Shown here: positions 60,392-64,000 of the stretch, in pieces
How the letters are laid out: each line of letters starts with the position of its first letter
How positions within the stretch are numbered: position 1 is the stretch's first letter
Assembly (NCBI RefSeq): GCF_010015445.1
Contig: NC_053129.1
Location: 14,578,249 to 14,642,248 of the forward strand
Direction: 5' to 3'
Source: Perca fluviatilis
Taxonomy: Eukaryota; Chordata; Actinopteri; Perciformes; Percidae
Length of the DNA: 64,000 nucleotides
Program-made: the position numbers and the translations under genes
Notes under the pieces: model-generated
What the model saw: only the letters and a program-made list of their open reading frames with translations
What the model was told of the DNA's origin: nothing
Database searches by the model: none

Positions 60392-61140
60392 GTGGTGGAA
60401 GAAGTATTTAGATCCTGTACTTAAGTAAAAGTATACAACAATGCAAAAGTACTGAATTGAACATTCTACTAAAGTGTTATCAGTATAAATGTACTCCAAG
60501 TATCATAAGTGAAAGCACTTGTTCTGCAGAAAAATGGCCTCTTTAATTGACATATTATACGTATTACATTATGAGATTGCCAATACTGTTGCATCAATAC
60601 GTAAGTAGCATTTTACTGTCTCAACGTGAAGCTAATTTAAACTTGAAGAGTTTGTTTAGTCCAGTGGTACCCAACTTAAGGATCTGTTCCCCTCCAAAGG
60701 GTCACATAAATCTCAAGGGTTGTGAGACGATGTTAGAAGAAGTTCTGCTGCACACATTTGTATTCATTGTTTGGAATTATTCTGTAATTTTTGCTTTTTA
60801 TTGTAAAATATTGGATACTTTTACCTCTATAATGTCTCTTTGGTGGAACTGCTAATCTGAAACGCGACAAGGGGCCCCAGCAAGACACTGCTTTTTAATA
60901 AGGGGCCAAAAGCCAGAGACATTGGGAACCACTGGTTTAATCTCAACAATGCATTGTATAGCTTATCATAGGTTTTTAATGTAAAATTAAAACCTTAAAA
61001 AGTAACCCCTTAATAGAGCAGTGGAGTAAAAAGTACAATATTTCTCCCTGACATGGAGTGGAGTAGTAGACTATAAGTAGCGTACAATGCAAATACTGCA
61101 AGTACAATAACTTCAAATGGTTCCTGAGTCAATGTACTTA
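60392..61140. repeat. Interspersed repeat with AGTGGTGGAAGAAGTA start
   Basis: The start (AGTGGTGGAAGAAGTATTTA, then GATCCTGTACTTAAGTAAAA) and the stretch at about 61019-61110 (AGTGGAGTAAAAAGTACAAT, CAAATACTGCAAGTACAATA) are typical of a very common fish repeat (recalled). A hAT-type insertion interrupts it at 60662-60934. Limits are approximate. Confidence 0.6.
60662..60934. mobile_element. Nested hAT-type MITE with 8-bp duplication
   Basis: The ends CAGTGGTACCCAA and the reverse complement CAGTGGTTCCCAA match at 12 of 13 bases. Flanks GTTTAGTC (60654-60661) and GTTTAATC (60935-60942) are an 8-bp duplication with one mismatch, the hAT signature. The 273-bp interior has no transposase. Confidence 0.85.
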
Positions 61141-61159
61141 GTTATACATTCCATCGCTG

Positions 61160-63880
61160 AAGCTCAGTCAATACCAAGTAATGAATGTGTCATTTTGATA
61201 ATCAGTATTATACTATATGTGATACTGTATGAAGCCACGGTGTTCCTTGTTCAAACAATGAACATAACATTGATGTTAATCTCAGGTATATCAAATATAA
61301 AACACTGTTGGACAACATTGACTGTGCCAGATTTTGTCAGGTGCCCCTGGAGAGTTTGGTGTTATCGTCCATTAAATTAGGATCACAGCGCCGTGGAGCA
61401 TGTTTATTACAAGGTTTGTTGGGCTCTTTTCCAATTTACGATGGAAATAGCTGCAGAAAATGCCCACTAACTGGACCTCCTGGGTGCTTCTCCAATAATA
61501 AATAGCTGCCTTCGCCTTCCGTTGCTGCTATTTTTCGTATTACAACCAAGGCACACTGCATGCATGCCATTAATTTTCTTGTGAGGAGGACTCCGCCAAA
61601 CACAAAAGCATTTGTATATACAATAAAAAATTATCAAGAACATACATTTATAGCTTTTCTGTAAGAGCGTCTGATGGTCTAAAAGGCCAAAGGCTGAAAT
61701 GTCCATTTTAAATCAATTAGTCTGATTTCTCTTAGTCATCTTTTTGAGTAGAAAAACCATGCAGGCTAAGGAAACCCTTAAAAGATTCCAGGATGAGCAC
61801 GGTCCGGCTCTGAAATCATATAACTGTATCTGATTTGTATAATAATCTGTACATTAATCTCACCCAATAATAACTCAATTTATGCAGAATTAACAGATTT
61901 TCAAGACTTGAGCCTGTTATGAACGTATGCAAACCTCTTATAAAGACAACATTAGTGAAATGTTTAAAGGACTTTTGAATGGTGCTAGGATGTGAGCCAA
62001 AAAAATAATAATGCTGAGATATTGTCATTTGAGGAAATGCAGCACTGTTAAAACACACATGTTGCGCGCGCGCACACACACACACGCACACACAGAAATG
62101 AAGCAGAAAGCTGATTACAGGTTTAACGAAAATCCAGCATATGTGAAAAAATGAATTGCCATCAGAGAATTAGTGCTTCACATAAAGTTAATGCCTAGTT
62201 AATGTTTCTTTCTCTCTTTTTTTCCCGAAGCATCCATTTAGCATCAGGACCTTACAACCCTGGATTATGTGGACAGTGGACACACAGCCAACAAAGCACT
62301 CCTGCCCTCATGAGAACAGACCATTAGTGGGGGATCATAAATCTCCTTATAAGAGCAAAAGAGAAATGTTGTAATAACAGATTACATGCATTTGCTGGCC
62401 AAATTTACATCCATAAGCTGAAGCTAAAAGCATTTGATGAAAACAAATGACTTCGTCGAGGAAGCTATAGGACCACGAGGAGGAGGCAGTGGGGGGGCAG
62501 CTAAACGAATAATGAATTCAAAAACACACCTGCCGGTGATTGTTGACAGTTTATTCCACAAAGTTTGATCGGAACTGGCAATCTCAAAACTGTCTGTGTT
62601 GGTTGGCTCAGGAGTGATACTATAACACAAGCACTAAGAATGTTACTGTGTTTCATTGTCCATTCAAACGCTGGGCTACAGCGTGACTGGAGCTTGTTGC
62701 TGACATCATTACACTTGAAATATTCGACACACTTTTCCTGATGCAACACAAAGAGAGGCTCAATCTCAAACCTCACATTTGAGCCCGTTTACATGAAAAC
62801 ACTGTACATATTAATCCAAAAAGGAAGGCCGTCATTTATATGATCTGTACAAACTGGACTTGAGCTGGACTGGATAGCTTATGTTGGTCACGTTAGCGTG
62901 TGAACTGCTAATGGAAGCAATACGTGTATCCATACTATCAGCATAAAAATGGACAGCAGAGAATATGATTATGCTTCAGGATTGGTTTGAGATGTCTCAC
63001 TGGACATTTTGTTTGTTTTTTTTAACTTCAATGAATTCAAGCTGACAGGTTGCTGTACTAGCCGAACAATGAGTGTTTGATACGGAAAAGATGACATTTG
63101 ACAGAAAATGTCTTAATTTAAGGTTCACTAAGGAGCTTTTTTCTAGAGCTTTTAACTGCTTTTTTTCAGCTGCATCTATGGAGTTTGCTCAGTTGTCAAG
63201 CTACAATTACAGACGTTCACACTGAAATAATGTGAAATAATTTCCATTTACTTTAACCCCAAACTGGCCAAAACCCAGTGAAACACACACACATATATAT
63301 ATATATAACCGCAAGAATATCTTAAAATAAGGTCCCCTATAAGGGCCAACAGCTCATTAAGTGGAAAACTTATTAGACACAGCCATCTCAACTGCCAAGC
63401 CTTTTTTCTACTGCAGTTCCAATACAGAGGTCAAAGGTCAAGGGGCCTGCCATTGCTTGTCAGAAACACGTACAGTGTAGAAAATCTCACGAAACAACAT
63501 GCAACTCCTTCTTAATGCAATTACAGACGAGAGAAGTAAGCTAGGATTCTCAAAGATAAATCAAAAACACAAGCGTAAGCTTGAGGACAGGCATGGTGAT
63601 TGCAGTTCCCACATTTCCATTGCATCATTGACCTTACTCCTCACTCTGGACAGATGGAGAGGTAGTACAGTAGCATGGATGGATGCAGAGTTTGTTGACA
63701 GATGCCTCTCTCGCTGCCACGCCTCGTCTCGGCCCACCTGTTAAGGGCAGCAGTGATCGCCTGGAGGCGAGCGTGTCTGTTGTGTACGCACGCTGGGAGG
63801 AGGTGGCCGGGGAGGGGTGGACTGGAAATGCTGGCACGTGCTCCCCTGCAGAGATCTTTCTCCAGTTACAAATCTTGTAA
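61160..63880. other. Intergenic DNA downstream of the otx2-type gene
   Basis: No gene is recognised. Minor simple repeats occur at 62065-62093 (GCGCGC/CA) and 63292-63307 (AT). Open frames in this part have no recognisable domains. Confidence 0.4.
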
Positions 63881-63883
63881 CAG

Positions 63884-63925
63884 GGTGTGTGTGTGTGTGT
63901 GTGTGCGTGCGTGTGTGTGTGTGTG
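63884..63925. repeat. (GT)n microsatellite
   Basis: GT units with two GC interruptions near the right edge. Confidence 0.95.
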
Positions 63926-64000
63926 GCATTAGGTGTGTGAATAAACACAGGTGTCCGTGTTTCCTCTCTCTAATATAAAACACAGAGTGTGGTGCAAGCA

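Overview
The window looks like nuclear DNA from a ray-finned (teleost) fish. It has compact vertebrate-style split genes with GT/AG introns, abundant (CA)n and (GA)n microsatellites, tRNA-derived SINEs, a Tc1-like transposon with about 195-bp inverted repeats, many TTAA- or 8-bp-flanked non-autonomous DNA transposons, and an otx-family homeobox gene. No bacterial-type features, CRISPR arrays or functional tRNA/rRNA genes are seen. The species cannot be named from the sequence alone.

Four protein-coding genes can be assembled exon by exon, and each gives a closed reading frame. They are actr10 (minus strand, 13 exons, 417 aa, dynactin subunit Arp11), an armh4/C14orf37-like type I membrane protein gene (plus strand, 7 coding exons, 618 aa), naa30 (minus strand, 4 exons, 389 aa, NatC catalytic subunit) and an otx2-type homeobox gene (plus strand, 3 coding exons, 294 aa). 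Their order matches the vertebrate block around human OTX2-NAA30-ARMH4-ACTR10 on chromosome 14. A fifth, uncertain gene may begin at the left edge on the minus strand: a CpG-rich promoter-like patch at about 0.9 kb and a short exon encoding a signal-peptide-like start.

Layout: 0-5.5 kb is repeat-rich intergenic DNA (SINE, nested TTAA elements). 5.5-13.9 kb is actr10, with several transposons in its introns. 14.3-16.2 kb holds a dead Tc1-like element and a palindromic MITE. 17-24.6 kb is armh4, which ends tail-to-tail with naa30 (poly(A) signals about 135 bp apart). 24.7-34.7 kb is naa30, with a long 3' UTR and a large transposon-loaded third intron. 34.7-52 kb is a gene desert with microsatellites, SINE and MITE copies, and several stretches that look like candidate regulatory DNA. 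52-56.2 kb is the otx2-type gene with a TATA promoter. 56.2-64 kb is AT-rich flank with further nested repeats.

The first three genes do not form an obvious pathway with the fourth. Two encode broadly used cell machinery (dynein-dynactin transport and N-terminal acetylation), armh4 encodes a membrane protein, and the last is a developmental regulator flanked by long non-coding DNA. The most notable observations are an OTX homeodomain with at least five substitutions at positions normally near-invariant in Otx2, CTCF-like motifs placed around the otx2 domain, and a 950-bp inverted-repeat transposon of unrecognised type. No wholly new system was found.
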